A stretch of 64,000 nt of DNA from Desulfonatronum lacustre DSM 10312 (GCF_000519265.1 NZ_KI912608.1:2327313-2391312); one strand, 5' to 3'; shown: positions 27,278-37,823, counted from the stretch's first letter. Program-made: numbers and translations. Notes: a model not told the origin generated them from the letters alone.

Positions 27278-28363
27278 TCACACCGCGACGGTGTCGGTCG
27301 CCCGTTCGGCCTCCAGGTCCACGTCCGCGATCTTGGACAGGCCCAGCAGGATCGGGCTGGCGATGAAGATGGAGGAGAAGGTCCCCACGGCGATGCCGAT
27401 GAGCAGGGCCAGGGCGAAGTCGTGGATCACGCCGCCGCCCAGCAAGACCAGGCAGAGCACGACCATCAGGGTGGTTCCGGAGGTAAGGATGGTCCGGCTC
27501 AGAGTCTGATTGATGCTCAGGTTGATCACCTTGGGCAGGGTCATGTCCACCTTGTCGCGGATATTCTCCCGGATGCGATCGTAGACGATGATCGTATCGT
27601 TGAGGGAATAGCCGATGATGGTCAAAAAGGCGGCGATGATGGCCAGGTCCAGATCCTTGTTCAGCAGGGAAAACATTCCCAGGGTGATGAACACGTCGTG
27701 GACCAGGGCGACCACCGCTCCCAGGGCGTAGGAGAGCTTGAGCTTCCAGCACAGGCCGATGGTGATCAGTAGCGCAGCTACCACCAGCAGTTCCATGGGC
27801 AGGCCAAGCCAGCGCAGGGCCGCGATACCCCCGGTCAGGCCGGCGGCCATGATCACGGCTGGGAACCAGCGTTGTTCGAATCTGCCTGAGATGTAGATCG
27901 CTATCAGCAAAATGGCGTAGAACAGCGCTTCCATGGCCTGGGCGCGGAGATCAGCGCCAACTCGTGGGCCGACCATTTCCAGGCGCTGGATGTCGAATCC
28001 GACGCCAGCCAAATTCTGATCCAGACTGTTTTGGATATCCCGGCGGACCTCGTCGGAAACAAGATCCGAGGACGAGGTCCGCACGAGGAACTCATTGTCC
28101 TGGGCCGTGCCGAAGCGCTGTACCCCAAGACCGGGGAGGTCGGCATCCCGGAGGGCCTGCTGGACGCGGCTCAGCTCCACCGGTTGGTCGAACTTAATCT
28201 GAATGATCATGCCGCCGGAAAAGTCGATACCTAGTTGGGGCCCGCCCTTGACGACCAGGGAAAGGAGGCCGGCCAGAATCAGCAAGCCGGATATGAGGAA
28301 GGCCCCATACCGCATTTTCAAAAAGTTGATCCGGGTGTCCGGACGAATGATTTGCAGTCCCAT
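27278..28363 (-). CDS. secF: Protein translocase subunit SecF
   Basis: SecF works with SecD to pull exported proteins out of SecYEG using the ion gradient. The 361 residues carry the first membrane segment, then GIDFSGG (the family signature) and a short periplasmic domain. Five more membrane segments follow, with the conserved SLNDTIIVYDRIREN before the last two. The gene starts 15 bases after secD. It is longer than E. coli SecF but within range. Confidence 0.95.
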   Translation of the reverse strand: MGLQIIRPDTRINFLKMRYGAFLISGLLILAGLLSLVVKGGPQLGIDFSGGMIIQIKFDQPVELSRVQQALRDADLPGLGVQRFGTAQDNEFLVRTSSSDLVSDEVRRDIQNSLDQNLAGVGFDIQRLEMVGPRVGADLRAQAMEALFYAILLIAIYISGRFEQRWFPAVIMAAGLTGGIAALRWLGLPMELLVVAALLITIGLCWKLKLSYALGAVVALVHDVFITLGMFSLLNKDLDLAIIAAFLTIIGYSLNDTIIVYDRIRENIRDKVDMTLPKVINLSINQTLSRTILTSGTTLMVVLCLVLLGGGVIHDFALALLIGIAVGTFSSIFIASPILLGLSKIADVDLEAERATDTVAV

Positions 28364-28378
28364 GCTGTCACCTGTTCC

Positions 28379-29980
28379 TTATATGCTCAACGGCGTACCG
28401 GGCTTGCGCCATTTCAGCCAGAAATCGAAGAATATCCGCGAGACGAAAATCGCGGTGAACATGGACGCCAAAATACCCAGGGACAAGGTCACGGCAAAGC
28501 CCCGGATCGGCCCGGTGCCGAACTGATACAGGACGATGGCCGCGATGATGGTGGTGATGTTGGCGTCCAGAATGGCCTTCAGCGCACGGCTGTAGCCTTC
28601 GTCGATGGCAATGGCAGGGGTAAGACCGCGTCGTATTTCTTCCCGAATGCGCTCGAAGATCAGCACGTTGGCGTCCACGGCAATACCGATGGTCAGGATG
28701 ATGCCCGCGATGCCGGGCAGGGTCAGGGTGGCCCCGAAAGCCGCCAACCCGGCCATGACCAGCAAAATGTTCAAACACAGGACCGCGTTGGCTACGATTC
28801 CGGACATGCTGTAATAGACAAGCATGAAAACAAGGATCAGCGCCCCGCCGATCAGGGCCGCTTGCAGGCCGCGCTCAATGGATTCCCGACCCAGGGAGGG
28901 GCCTACGGTGCGCTCTTCCATGATGTGCACCGGGGCGGGCAGTGCCCCGGCCCGGAGCACCAGCGCCAGGTCAGTGGCTTCCTCGGTGGTGAAGCGCCCG
29001 GTAATGCTGGCCCGCCCTCCGGCGATGCGCTCCTGGATCACCGGCGCGGAATGGACGTTGCCGTCCAGGACGATGGCCAGCCGTCGGCCGGTGTTCTCTC
29101 CGGTGATCCGTTCGAACAGCCTGGATCCGCGCGCATTGAAGTTCAGCCCGACGTAAGCCTGGTTGAACTGATCGAAGCTGACCCGGGCATCGGTGATGAA
29201 TTCCCCGGTCATCAGGGTGTCCCGCTTGATGACGATGGGGGTTTGGGAAACCGAGCCGTCCGGGTTGCGGGTGTGCATGGAGGCCAGTTCCGCATCCGGG
29301 GGCAAAATGCCGCGCAAGGCGCGGTCGATGTCCGCCTGGTCGTCCACCAGCTTAAATTCCAGATGGGCGGTTTGTCCGATGATGGCCACGGCCCGTTCCG
29401 GATCCTGAAGGCCGGGCAGTTGAACCTGGATACGTCCGTCTGCTTGGCGGCGGATGTCCGGTTCGGCCACGCCGAACTGGTCGATGCGGTTACGGATGGT
29501 CTTGATGGCCTGCTCCACGAGCAGATCCTCGACATGGGCCCGGTATTGCTGGGTCATGCCCACGGCATAGCGAATCTGCCCCGCTTCCTGTGTTTCCTTG
29601 GAGAGGATCTGCAGGTTGTCGAAGCGGTTGCGGAGCATCCGCTCCAGGTCATCCTGTTGTGCGCCGCGGGCCAGCGTGAATTCCAGTTTCACGTCGTTCA
29701 CCACTTGCGGCCGGAGGATGAAAATGCCTTCATCCTGGGCCTCGGAGCGGATGTCCTGGCCGAATTGGGCCATGGTGTTGGCCACGCCCCTGGGAATGTC
29801 GACGCCCAACGTCAAATGCATCCCGCCCCGCAGGTCCAGACCGAGCCGGATCTCGCTTTCCGGCAGGACTTTCCCCAAGAACGTACCCTGGAGGTTGGTC
29901 AGGGCGGGCAAAGCATACAGGCCGCCCAACAAAAGGCCGATCACGGCCAGGACGATCCGTATTCGCAAGCTCATCTTCAT
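28379..29980 (-). CDS. secD: Protein translocase subunit SecD
   Basis: The 533-residue partner of SecF shows LGLDLRGGMHLTLGVD near the N-terminus, the large periplasmic P1 domain, the FQIPEA-like ligand region AYVGLNFNARG, and six membrane segments. VDANVLIFERIREE is the conserved motif of the transport domain. The operon order is yajC-secD-secF, as in most bacteria. Confidence 0.96.
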   Translation of the reverse strand: MKMSLRIRIVLAVIGLLLGGLYALPALTNLQGTFLGKVLPESEIRLGLDLRGGMHLTLGVDIPRGVANTMAQFGQDIRSEAQDEGIFILRPQVVNDVKLEFTLARGAQQDDLERMLRNRFDNLQILSKETQEAGQIRYAVGMTQQYRAHVEDLLVEQAIKTIRNRIDQFGVAEPDIRRQADGRIQVQLPGLQDPERAVAIIGQTAHLEFKLVDDQADIDRALRGILPPDAELASMHTRNPDGSVSQTPIVIKRDTLMTGEFITDARVSFDQFNQAYVGLNFNARGSRLFERITGENTGRRLAIVLDGNVHSAPVIQERIAGGRASITGRFTTEEATDLALVLRAGALPAPVHIMEERTVGPSLGRESIERGLQAALIGGALILVFMLVYYSMSGIVANAVLCLNILLVMAGLAAFGATLTLPGIAGIILTIGIAVDANVLIFERIREEIRRGLTPAIAIDEGYSRALKAILDANITTIIAAIVLYQFGTGPIRGFAVTLSLGILASMFTAIFVSRIFFDFWLKWRKPGTPLSI

Positions 29981-30095
29981 GGCTGTTCCTCAGAGTGGTT
30001 CCAAGCAGGCAGGCGAGCGTTCCCGGCGCGGAAAGCGCACGAAACCGGTCCGGCGCGTCGCCGCGGAGACGCTCTCTACGAGTTGTAGGGAAGTG

Positions 30096-30443
30096 TTATT
30101 TGGGGTCCCGACTGACCGGTTTGACGTCCGTCTCGGCGAGGCCGGCGATGTAGTTGCGGTTGGCCTGGATCTTGACGTTGTCGGCGATTTCAAGGGTCAG
30201 CATGTCGTCATTGATGGAGTGGATGCGTCCGTAAAGACCTCCGGCGGTCAGGACGCGGTCGCCTTTCTTGAGGTTGGTGAGGACTTCGCGGTGCTGCTTG
30301 GCTTTTTTCTGTTGGGGACGGATAAGCAGAAAGTAAAAGATCGCGAACATGACGATCAACGGAACGAACGCGGTGATCGGATTGCCCTGGGCTTCGGCCC
30401 CGGAGGTTCCCATGGCGTAGGCCAAGCTTGGTTCAAAAATCAT
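30096..30443 (-). CDS. yajC: Sec translocon accessory protein YajC
   Basis: The 115-residue protein has one membrane helix (FVPLIVMFAIFYFLLIRP) followed by the basic QQKKAKQHREVL, then a small beta domain beginning LKKGDRVLTAGGLYGRI. All are standard for YajC. A short N-terminal periplasmic tail contains AYAMGTSGAEAQG. It is the first gene of the secDF operon. Confidence 0.94.
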   Translation of the reverse strand: MIFEPSLAYAMGTSGAEAQGNPITAFVPLIVMFAIFYFLLIRPQQKKAKQHREVLTNLKKGDRVLTAGGLYGRIHSINDDMLTLEIADNVKIQANRNYIAGLAETDVKPVSRDPK

Positions 30444-30993
30444 CGTGCACTCCTTAAGGTTCTTGTGTGGATAAAATTCGCTTCCGTGTTTTCCAGCGAA
30501 GCTTTTTTTTCGCGCGTATCAGACGTTGATGTCGGACGTTGATATCAGTCGCTGAATTGGTCTGCCGCGTGCCTGAACGGGCAAATCCCTACATGACATC
30601 ATGGCGGATGTACAGGGCTTTTGTATCGCGTGGAAACACGGCACCTCCGAAGATGAGCGGACCGATCCTGAACGCGAGCGCGCTCCAGTGTTTTTTACTA
30701 CAATTATGTAAAGACATCTCGGCGTCTTTTTTCGTCACTCCGGGATGCGCTTGAGGAAATTTCTCGGGTTCGCGTCGCGTTTGCGATCCCAGAGCGCTTC
30801 ATCGAGACAAAAGGTTTTCAGGTACCATCCTTGATTTCCGCGACCCAAAGAGACAGGGGAAAATACAAAAACGTCATGCTGTGCCCCTGGATGGCCAAAA
30901 AAACATCTTTGAATTAACAAAAATGTTGCACACGGAACACGATCAATCGCGAGCGCAAAGAATATTTCATTATATTCCAGCAAAATAACATCC
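30444..30993. other. Long non-coding stretch between yajC and glnB
   Basis: About 550 bases, AT-richer than the genes, lie between divergent operons. No ORF or known RNA was recognised. It must hold the yajC promoter; the glnB side has a candidate sigma-54 site that starts at 30994. Confidence 0.5.
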
Positions 30994-31010
30994 TTGGTCC
31001 GCGCTTTGCT
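30994..31010 (+). promoter_or_regulatory. Candidate sigma-54 promoter of glnB-amtB
   Basis: TTGG (30994-30997) and TTGC (31006-31009) place the -24 GG and -12 GC ten bases apart, as required for RpoN promoters. It lies 107 bases before the glnB start. Nitrogen genes are classical sigma-54 targets. No clear NtrC site pair was identified. Confidence 0.55.
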
Positions 31011-31101
31011 TTGCTTCCGAACATGATGAATTCAGTGGCTGTTTACGGAGTTTGCTCTTTGCATGTGTCATGCGGTTTTTGTAAATCTTTATCATACGTA
31101 A

Positions 31102-31455
<354 letters not shown>

Positions 31456-31520
31456 TCAGTAGAAGCGGGAATCGATTCGTCGCTACGTAACGCTCTTTCT
31501 CAAAATGGAGGGAATATACC

Positions 31521-32780
31521 GTGGAAATGTTGCTTGAAGTCAGTTACGCTCTGGATACCTTCTATTTCCTGATGTCCGGGATGCTGGTCATGTGGATGGC
31601 CGCCGGGTTCACCATGCTGGAGTCCGGGCTGGTCCGCTCCAAAAACACCGTGGAAATCTTGACCAAAAATATCGGCCTCTACTCCATCGCCTGCATCATG
31701 TACATGCTTGTGGGCTACAACATCATGTATGGAGACTCTTCCAGTTCGATCATCCCCGGCTTGAGTTTTCTGGTTGGCGGAGACAATTCCGTCGCCGATG
31801 TCGTCGCTGGTGGCGAGGACGCCCCATACTATTCGAACATCGCCGACTTTTTCTTTCAGGTCGTCTTCGTGGCCACGGCCATGTCGATCATTTCCGGCGC
31901 CGTGGCCGAGCGGATGAAGCTCTGGTCGTTCTTCGTCTTCGCCGTGGTCCTGACGGGCTTCATCTATCCCATCCAGGGGTACTGGAGTTGGGGTGGTGGT
32001 TTTCTCGACGGGCTGGGATACTCGGATTACGCCGGATCAGGCATTGTGCATATGGCCGGTGCGAGCGCCGCCTTGGCCGCGGTCCTGCTGCTCGGGGCCC
32101 GTAAGGGGAAATACGGTCCGGACGGGCAGATCAACCCGATCCCCGGCGCGAACATGCCTTTGGCGACCTTGGGGACGTTCATCCTCTGGATGGGGTGGTT
32201 CGGGTTCAACGGCGGTTCCGAGTTGAAGGTGTCCGACGTGGAGTCGGCCAATGCCGTGGCCATGGTCTTCGCGAATACAAATTTGGCCGCCGCTGCTGGG
32301 GTCATCGCCGGACTCATCACTGCACGGGCGCTTTTCGGTAAAGCGGACCTGACCATGGGACTGAACGGAGCCCTGGCCGGTCTGGTGGCCATCACCGCGG
32401 GGCCGGACACGCCCTCCATGCTCCTGGCGACCATTATCGGCGCTGTCGGCGGCGTCATCGTCGTCTTCTCCATCGTCGCCTTGGACAAATTGCGCATCGA
32501 CGATCCGGTGGGCGCGATTTCCGTACACGGCGTGGTCGGCATCTGGGGGCTGCTCGCGGTGCTTCTGTCCAACGAGGACGCGACCCTGGTGGGCCAGTTG
32601 GCCGGCATCGTGTGCATCTTCGGGTTCGTTTTCGTCACCAGCTTGATCCTCTGGATGATCCTGAAGGCGACCATGGGGATCCGCGTGGACGAGGAAATGG
32701 AATATCAGGGCATGGACCTGGCCGAATGCGGTCTCGAAGCCTACCCGGAGTTCACCGGATCGGGGGGCTCCCGAAAGTAA
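31521..32780 (+). CDS. amtB: Ammonium transporter AmtB
   Basis: This channel conducts NH3/NH4+ across the inner membrane. The 419 residues form 11 membrane helices. The twin pore histidines lie in GIVHMAGASAALAAV and ISVHGVVGIWG, and the pore entrance motif is LGWFGFNGGS-like WMGWFGFNGG. The start is GTG with GGAGGG upstream, 65 bases after glnB. The C-terminal tail (DEEMEYQGMDLAECG) matches the PII-interacting tail. Confidence 0.95.
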   Translation: MEMLLEVSYALDTFYFLMSGMLVMWMAAGFTMLESGLVRSKNTVEILTKNIGLYSIACIMYMLVGYNIMYGDSSSSIIPGLSFLVGGDNSVADVVAGGEDAPYYSNIADFFFQVVFVATAMSIISGAVAERMKLWSFFVFAVVLTGFIYPIQGYWSWGGGFLDGLGYSDYAGSGIVHMAGASAALAAVLLLGARKGKYGPDGQINPIPGANMPLATLGTFILWMGWFGFNGGSELKVSDVESANAVAMVFANTNLAAAAGVIAGLITARALFGKADLTMGLNGALAGLVAITAGPDTPSMLLATIIGAVGGVIVVFSIVALDKLRIDDPVGAISVHGVVGIWGLLAVLLSNEDATLVGQLAGIVCIFGFVFVTSLILWMILKATMGIRVDEEMEYQGMDLAECGLEAYPEFTGSGGSRK

Positions 32781-32804
32781 CCTCCAAGCTTTTCAACCTC
32801 CTCG

Positions 32805-32845
32805 AAAAAACGGACGGGCGGCAAAGGTGCCGCCCGTCCGTTTTC
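32805..32845. terminator. Bidirectional terminator between amtB and the M48 protease gene
   Basis: A 16-bp stem AAAACGGACGGGCGGC / GCCGCCCGTCCGTTTT has A and T runs on both sides and so can stop both convergent genes. Confidence 0.88.
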
Positions 32846-32869
32846 TATTTTCAGTCCCCTCAAGGCGTC

Positions 32870-34354
32870 TTACAAAAACTCTTCACGTTCCTTGAACACC
32901 TCGCGAAGTTTGCTTAGTTCGGCTTCATCCCGGGTATGTGAATGCTCCTGAGCCCGCGTCAGATGAAACTGGTATTGCCGTTTGTCTCTGGAATAGAGAG
33001 CGGCATAGGCGAGATGGAGATGCGCGGAAAAAAGACGCCCTTCCTGTCCAAGGACTCTGCCCAACAAGGCATGAACCGCGGACTGCTCGGGAAGCTGAGC
33101 CAGGATGCGTTCCAAAAGAGGAATGGCTTCGGTGGGTTGGCCAAGGGCGATTCGCGCTCTGGCGTAATGATAGAGCGCCATTTGGTCCTTGGGGTTGCGC
33201 AGAACCGCATCCTGGAGGTGGCGAACCGCGACGTCGAAATCCCCCTGGCGCAGAAAAAAGTCACCTGCCTCCCGCAGGACCAGGGAGTCTCCGGAAGCAC
33301 AGGCCAAGGCCTGTTCAAAAGCGGATCGAGCTTCAAGGATTTGGTTGCCCCGATCCAGAGCAATGGCTTTTCCGAGGGTGTTCAGGCAGGGATCAAGCCT
33401 GTCCTCATGAAAAAAGGCCAAGGCTTTGTCCGGTTCCGTATAGCGGGCCATGACCAGCATCCGGGCCCGCTGGTAGGCGGTGTTGCGCTCCTGGCGGTTC
33501 CGGACTTCCGGGGGCATTCTGTCCACGCGATCCTTGAGATAGGAAATCCGCTCTTCAACTCCAGGGTGGGTGCTCAGATACAAAGGGAACGAGCCGCCGA
33601 GCCAGCGCAGCTTCCGGATGGTTTCAAAGGATTGGACCATGCCTTGTGGTGGAAATCCGGCGGCCACGAGATAGTTCATCCCAACCTGGTCGGCTTCCCT
33701 TTCATCCTCTCGACTGTAGGCGAGCATGGCACTGTGCCCAGCGGCCACCGACCCGTAAACCATGGCGGACTGGGCGTCTCCTCCCAGAAAAACTCCGGCC
33801 AGAATTCCGAGCAAGGACGCAAGATTGACGAGTTGGGCCTTTTCAATGCGGCTGGCGATGTGGCGTTGGGAAACGTGGGCCAGTTCGTGGGCCACGACCC
33901 CGGCGAACTCCGATTCATTGTCCAGGTGTTGCAAAAGGCCTGTATGGACGAAGATGTGGCCCCCGGGCCCGGCAAAGGCGTTGAGCGCACCATGCCGGAT
34001 CACCCCGACCTGAATGGGGAACGGCTGTGGCGGCATATGGACCCGTAACTGCTCCACGACGCTTTCGACATAGGTGAGGACTTCCGGATCCTCGACCAGG
34101 GGCATGCGGGACCTGATCAGAATGTTGAATTTACGGCCCAGTTCGATTTCATCGGAGATGGTAAACCGGCCCAGGGACAATTGGGCGGAAGCCGTTGGGG
34201 GCCGTATCGCGGAAAAGGCCAGCACCAGCAGGACGACGATTCCGAGGAATGCGACATAGATAGGCTCGAGCCGACGGATTGTTCTCGGAAACGGCCGAAT
34301 TGCCGGGCGTCGGGTTTGGGCCGATCGGAGTCGAGGGGAGAGCAACGGAGGCAT
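32870..34354 (-). CDS. M48 family metalloprotease with TPR repeats (BepA-like)
   Basis: It is a predicted periplasmic protease/chaperone for outer-membrane proteins. A signal-like hydrophobic helix (33-50) is followed by the mature start AQLSLGRF. The zinc site is HELAH at 156-160, with the third ligand Glu in SREDEREADQVG. The C-terminal 200 residues form helix pairs of TPR type (ALDRGNQILEARSAFEQALA and following). This domain order equals BepA/YfgC. The first 30 residues are very basic and the true start may be later. It lies 83 bases after rho on the same strand. Confidence 0.9.
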   Translation of the reverse strand: MPPLLSPRLRSAQTRRPAIRPFPRTIRRLEPIYVAFLGIVVLLVLAFSAIRPPTASAQLSLGRFTISDEIELGRKFNILIRSRMPLVEDPEVLTYVESVVEQLRVHMPPQPFPIQVGVIRHGALNAFAGPGGHIFVHTGLLQHLDNESEFAGVVAHELAHVSQRHIASRIEKAQLVNLASLLGILAGVFLGGDAQSAMVYGSVAAGHSAMLAYSREDEREADQVGMNYLVAAGFPPQGMVQSFETIRKLRWLGGSFPLYLSTHPGVEERISYLKDRVDRMPPEVRNRQERNTAYQRARMLVMARYTEPDKALAFFHEDRLDPCLNTLGKAIALDRGNQILEARSAFEQALACASGDSLVLREAGDFFLRQGDFDVAVRHLQDAVLRNPKDQMALYHYARARIALGQPTEAIPLLERILAQLPEQSAVHALLGRVLGQEGRLFSAHLHLAYAALYSRDKRQYQFHLTRAQEHSHTRDEAELSKLREVFKEREEFL

Positions 34355-34437
34355 CCTCCGAATATAGTCATGAAAAGGCAGCGTGCAAGACGACCGGCGT
34401 CGCCCTTGGCGATGTTTCGCCGGAACTTCGCTGAGGA

Positions 34438-35685
34438 CTATTTGTTCATCATGTCCAAAAACTCGCGGTTGCCTTTGCTGCCGCGCATCTTGCCCAGCAG
34501 AAAGTCCATGGAATCGTGGGTATTCATGGGAGAAAGCACCTTGCGCAAAATCCAGACGCGATTCAGGACGTCCTCGCTGAGCAGGAGTTCCTCCTTGCGG
34601 GTCCCGGAGCGGTTGATGTCGATGGCCGGAAACATGCGTTTGTCGGCCAGATGCCTGTCCAGATAGATCTCCATGTTACCGGTTCCCTTGAACTCCTCGA
34701 AGATGACCTCGTCCATGCGCGACCCGGTGTCGATCAATGCCGTGGCAATGATGCTCAGGCTTCCGCCTTGCTCAATGTTTCGCGCCGCGCCGAAAAATCG
34801 TTTCGGGCGCTGGAGGGCGTTGGCGTCCAGGCCGCCGGACAGGACGCGACCGGAAGAGGGGGTGACCGTGTTGTACGCGCGTCCCAGGCGGGTGATGCTG
34901 TCGAGGAGAATCACGACGTCGTACTTGCGCTCCACCAAGCGCTTGGCTTTTTCCAGAACCATTTCGGCAACCTGCACATGCCTGGTCGGGGGCTCGTCGA
35001 AGGTGGAGCTGACGACCTCCGCGTTGACGGTCCGCGCCATGTCCGTGACCTCTTCCGGACGTTCGTCGATCAACAGCACGATCAGGTAGATGTCCGGATG
35101 GTTGGTGCTGATGGAGTTGGCGATGGTTTGCAGCAGAACGGTTTTCCCGGTTCGCGGCGGCGCGACGATCAGTCCGCGTTGTCCCATGCCGATGGGCGTG
35201 AGCAGATCAATGATCCGCGAAGCGTAGTTTTCCTTGCCGTTTTCGATGACAAAGCGCTTGTCCGGGTAAATGGGAGTCAAGTTGTCGAACAGGACCAGTT
35301 GCTTGGACTTTTCCGGTGGGGCGAAGCCGATTTCCTTGACCTTGAGCAAGGCGAAATATCGCTCGCCGTCTTTGGGGGGGCGGATTTGTCCGGAGATGAC
35401 GTCGCCGGTACGCAAACCGAATCGTCGAATTTGGGATGGAGATATGTAGATGTCGTCCGGCCCGGGCATGTAGCTGTACATCTGCGAACGAAGAAAGCCG
35501 AACCCGTCGGGAAGAATCTCCAATACGCCTTCTCCGAATATGGAGCCGTTTTGTGATGAGCAGGCTTGCAGAAGCGCGAAAATAAGCTCCTGTTTCCGCA
35601 AGTTGCTCGGGTTCTCCACCTTGAACTGGTTCGCCAGTTCAGTCAACTCATACATGGACTTGGTTTTCAATTCGGACAAGTTCAT
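34438..35685 (-). CDS. rho: Transcription termination factor Rho
   Basis: Rho is a hexameric RNA helicase that ends transcription of untranslated RNA. The 415-residue form has the N-terminal helix bundle ([20 protein letters not shown]), the cold-shock-like RNA site (DGFGFLRS), Walker A PPRTGKT, Walker [11 protein letters not shown], and the R-loop/Q-loop [14 protein letters not shown]. The ATG at 35685 is chosen because AAGG precedes it and the family starts there. No insertion domain is present. A 675-base leader separates it from carD. Confidence 0.96.
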   Translation of the reverse strand: MNLSELKTKSMYELTELANQFKVENPSNLRKQELIFALLQACSSQNGSIFGEGVLEILPDGFGFLRSQMYSYMPGPDDIYISPSQIRRFGLRTGDVISGQIRPPKDGERYFALLKVKEIGFAPPEKSKQLVLFDNLTPIYPDKRFVIENGKENYASRIIDLLTPIGMGQRGLIVAPPRTGKTVLLQTIANSISTNHPDIYLIVLLIDERPEEVTDMARTVNAEVVSSTFDEPPTRHVQVAEMVLEKAKRLVERKYDVVILLDSITRLGRAYNTVTPSSGRVLSGGLDANALQRPKRFFGAARNIEQGGSLSIIATALIDTGSRMDEVIFEEFKGTGNMEIYLDRHLADKRMFPAIDINRSGTRKEELLLSEDVLNRVWILRKVLSPMNTHDSMDFLLGKMRGSKGNREFLDMMNK

Positions 35686-36360
35686 AATTCGTACCTTCGC
35701 TCTAATCTCCCGCAAGAAGTTTCAGTAAAACGGCATTGCTGATCTATTCAAAAGAAGAACAAAAATATGATTGGACATGGAATGAGTCATGTCGCAACAC
35801 GATTGAAGAACCGATGTTAAATCAAAACACCGGAAAAAAGAAATGGCCTAAAACAAGGAAGAGTGGTGTGTCGAAAATAGGCAACGTTATGTGATATGCA
35901 AAAAAGCGGATATGCTACGCTAGTATAGTAAGTCGTGTGAAATCGACGTTTGACGTCGCACGGCGTCCCGGAATATTGCGCCGGAGAAACTAAGTATGAA
36001 GATGGTCATGCGTGGATGGAAGATGGCCTTATATGGAAAAAGAAATTTTGACAAGCGGTCGGTGCAATAGAGAGAAGCGATGAGTCGAAATTTGCGTGGA
36101 TGGAATGGAATGAAAATGAAAAACCGAGACAGTTCGACACCAATGACGCGTTCTTTTTAACTTACCGAACAACAGCTCGATTTGGCAAGATTTTTTCGAA
36201 GCTCCAGCGAGGTGCTTTGCTTGGTGGAAGAAATCGCTGCTTTAGATTGTTGCTGATGATCAAGACCCGGCTCATGCCGGGATCAGGCCGGGAAATTTAA
36301 TCTTCGTGAGGAAAAACGGCCTTGGCCGTGAGTCGAGTCGAAGAGCAAGCCGACGAGGTC
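35686..36360. other. Long AT-rich leader between carD and rho
   Basis: About 675 bases of visibly lower GC than the neighbours contain no convincing ORF. Small inverted repeats occur (GACATG/CATGTC at 35777-35796; CGACG/CGTCG near 35944-35958). Long rho leaders serve autoregulation in other bacteria, so such a role is possible here. No promoter could be assigned firmly. Confidence 0.5.
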
Positions 36361-36903
36361 TCACTTTTCCTCCTGCTCCGGCTCGGTGCTTTGATCCTCT
36401 TCAGCGGGCTTGAGAATGTCTTCAAAAAAAGAATAGATTTTGGTGCGGATGTCGGCCGGAGTGCTGTCCAGACAAAAAGCCAGTTCCGTGGTAATTAAAT
36501 GCAAAGCTTGTTCCAGTAGGCGTCGCTCTCCGAAGGACAGCTCCTTGTCCTTGCCGATCAGGATCAGTTCCTTGAGGACATAGGCAACATCCCGGAGGTT
36601 TTCACTTTTTAGTTTTTCCGAGTATTCGCGGTATCTTCGGTTCCAGTTTTGACCCGTGTATCCGGTAAAGTCGGATCGGTCCCGGATATATCCCAACATA
36701 TCTTCGCCCTGCTCGCTGGTGCATAAGGCGCGAAGGCCGACGTTCACGGCGTTGTGCACGGGAACCATGACCATGACATTGTTGTTCAAGATACGAATAA
36801 TGTACAGGTTCGTCGGACAACCACCGATTTCCTGACTTTCGATTTTCTCGATTTTTCCAACACCTTGTGCCGGGTAAACTACCAAGTCGTTAACCGAGAA
36901 CAC
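36361..36903 (-). CDS. carD: CarD family transcription regulator
   Basis: CarD binds RNA polymerase beta through a Tudor-like N-terminal domain and stabilises open promoter complexes. The 180-residue form starts at GTG 36903, giving VFSVNDLVVYPAQGVGKIE, the family start, with AGGAG upstream. A longer ATG form adds 12 residues. The C-terminal helical domain (NWNRRYREYSEKLKSENLR) contains the conserved tryptophan and basic residues for DNA contact. An acidic tail follows. It lies between rho and pth. Confidence 0.92.
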   Translation of the reverse strand: MFSVNDLVVYPAQGVGKIEKIESQEIGGCPTNLYIIRILNNNVMVMVPVHNAVNVGLRALCTSEQGEDMLGYIRDRSDFTGYTGQNWNRRYREYSEKLKSENLRDVAYVLKELILIGKDKELSFGERRLLEQALHLITTELAFCLDSTPADIRTKIYSFFEDILKPAEEDQSTEPEQEEK

Positions 36904-36986
36904 GTTCACCACTCCTGATATGAGGTACTGATCGAGCATAATCCCCTAATGACTTTTTTCACAATATCCTGAAGTCGACGAAGAGT

Positions 36987-37643
36987 CTATAATTTTCTCT
37001 CATGAGAAATCAAAGGGGGGTCGGTCGGTTTGGCTCGAAGCTCGGCTTTCCGTTGACTGCCGTGTAATTCTTGCATTCCCGCGGCCAACCCGTTGGTGCA
37101 AAACATCGTGACCGCCGTGACCGCCGTGGCCAGTGTCCCGGAAAGGGCGGCCAGCCCTTCTCCGTGAAAGGGGCGCAAGACATAACCCGCCGGATCATGA
37201 CCGGACGGAGGACGGCCTATGCCGACGCGCAGCCTGGGGAAAGCGTTTGTTCCCAAGGATTGAACGATGGACAGTATCCCCTTGTGCCCGGCGGCGCCTC
37301 CTCCCATTTTGAAGCGCAGGACGCCGGGAGGGAGGTCAAGTTCATCATGAACCACGAGGATTTGCTCCGCGGGGATGCGGTACCATCGGGCCAGCGGTCC
37401 AACGGCGTCTCCGCTGCGATTCATGTAGGTCAAGGGTTTGACGGCCAACCAGGTTGAGCCGTTGCTCTCTCCTCGATGGAGTTCACACTTTCCCACTGGA
37501 GCCTTTACGGCTTGCCAAACGTTTGGAGAAGCGGAAAAAAGAGCATCCAGGGCCAAAAAACCCATGTTGTGCGGAGTGCGCTCGTATTCCGGGCCGGGAT
37601 TGCCCAGACCAACAATGAGCCCGCGAAAGCCTCGGCTTTGCAT
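36987..37643 (-). CDS. pth: Peptidyl-tRNA hydrolase
   Basis: Pth recycles peptidyl-tRNA released during translation. The 218 residues contain LIVGLGNPGPEYERTPHNMGF with the catalytic His, KPLTYMNRSG, VVHDELDLPPG with the Asp, and GGGAAGHKGILSI. The C-terminal 25 residues are an unremarkable extension. It follows rplY on the same strand, a common pairing in bacteria. Confidence 0.95.
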   Translation of the reverse strand: MQSRGFRGLIVGLGNPGPEYERTPHNMGFLALDALFSASPNVWQAVKAPVGKCELHRGESNGSTWLAVKPLTYMNRSGDAVGPLARWYRIPAEQILVVHDELDLPPGVLRFKMGGGAAGHKGILSIVQSLGTNAFPRLRVGIGRPPSGHDPAGYVLRPFHGEGLAALSGTLATAVTAVTMFCTNGLAAGMQELHGSQRKAELRAKPTDPPLISHERKL

Positions 37644-37771
37644 GTGGAGCTAAGGAAAAAGAAGAAAAGGAGTTCGAACGGCGTTACCCGGGGGTGCCGC
37701 GGAGCCATACGAAATTCGTACGCCGTGACGATGAATTGCCGGGAAAGCGGAGGGCGGCGACGCCCGGAGAG

Positions 37772-37823
37772 AAAAAATCTCCGCCTTGGCCAAAGGTTTA
37801 AGAAGTTCGGCCAAGGCGGGAGA
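37772..37823 (-). terminator. Terminator downstream of rplY
   Basis: TCTCCCGCCTTGGCC pairs with GGCCAAGGCGGAGA and is followed by T6 on the minus strand. It separates prs-rplY from pth, so pth must have its own promoter. Confidence 0.85.

Noticed and set aside
28235-30088. 617-residue plus-strand ORF antisense to secD
   Set aside because: It is the complement of secD codons; secD has clear family motifs.
36100-36300. 66-residue ORF in the rho leader
   Set aside because: No ribosome site, no family, and located in AT-rich intergenic DNA.
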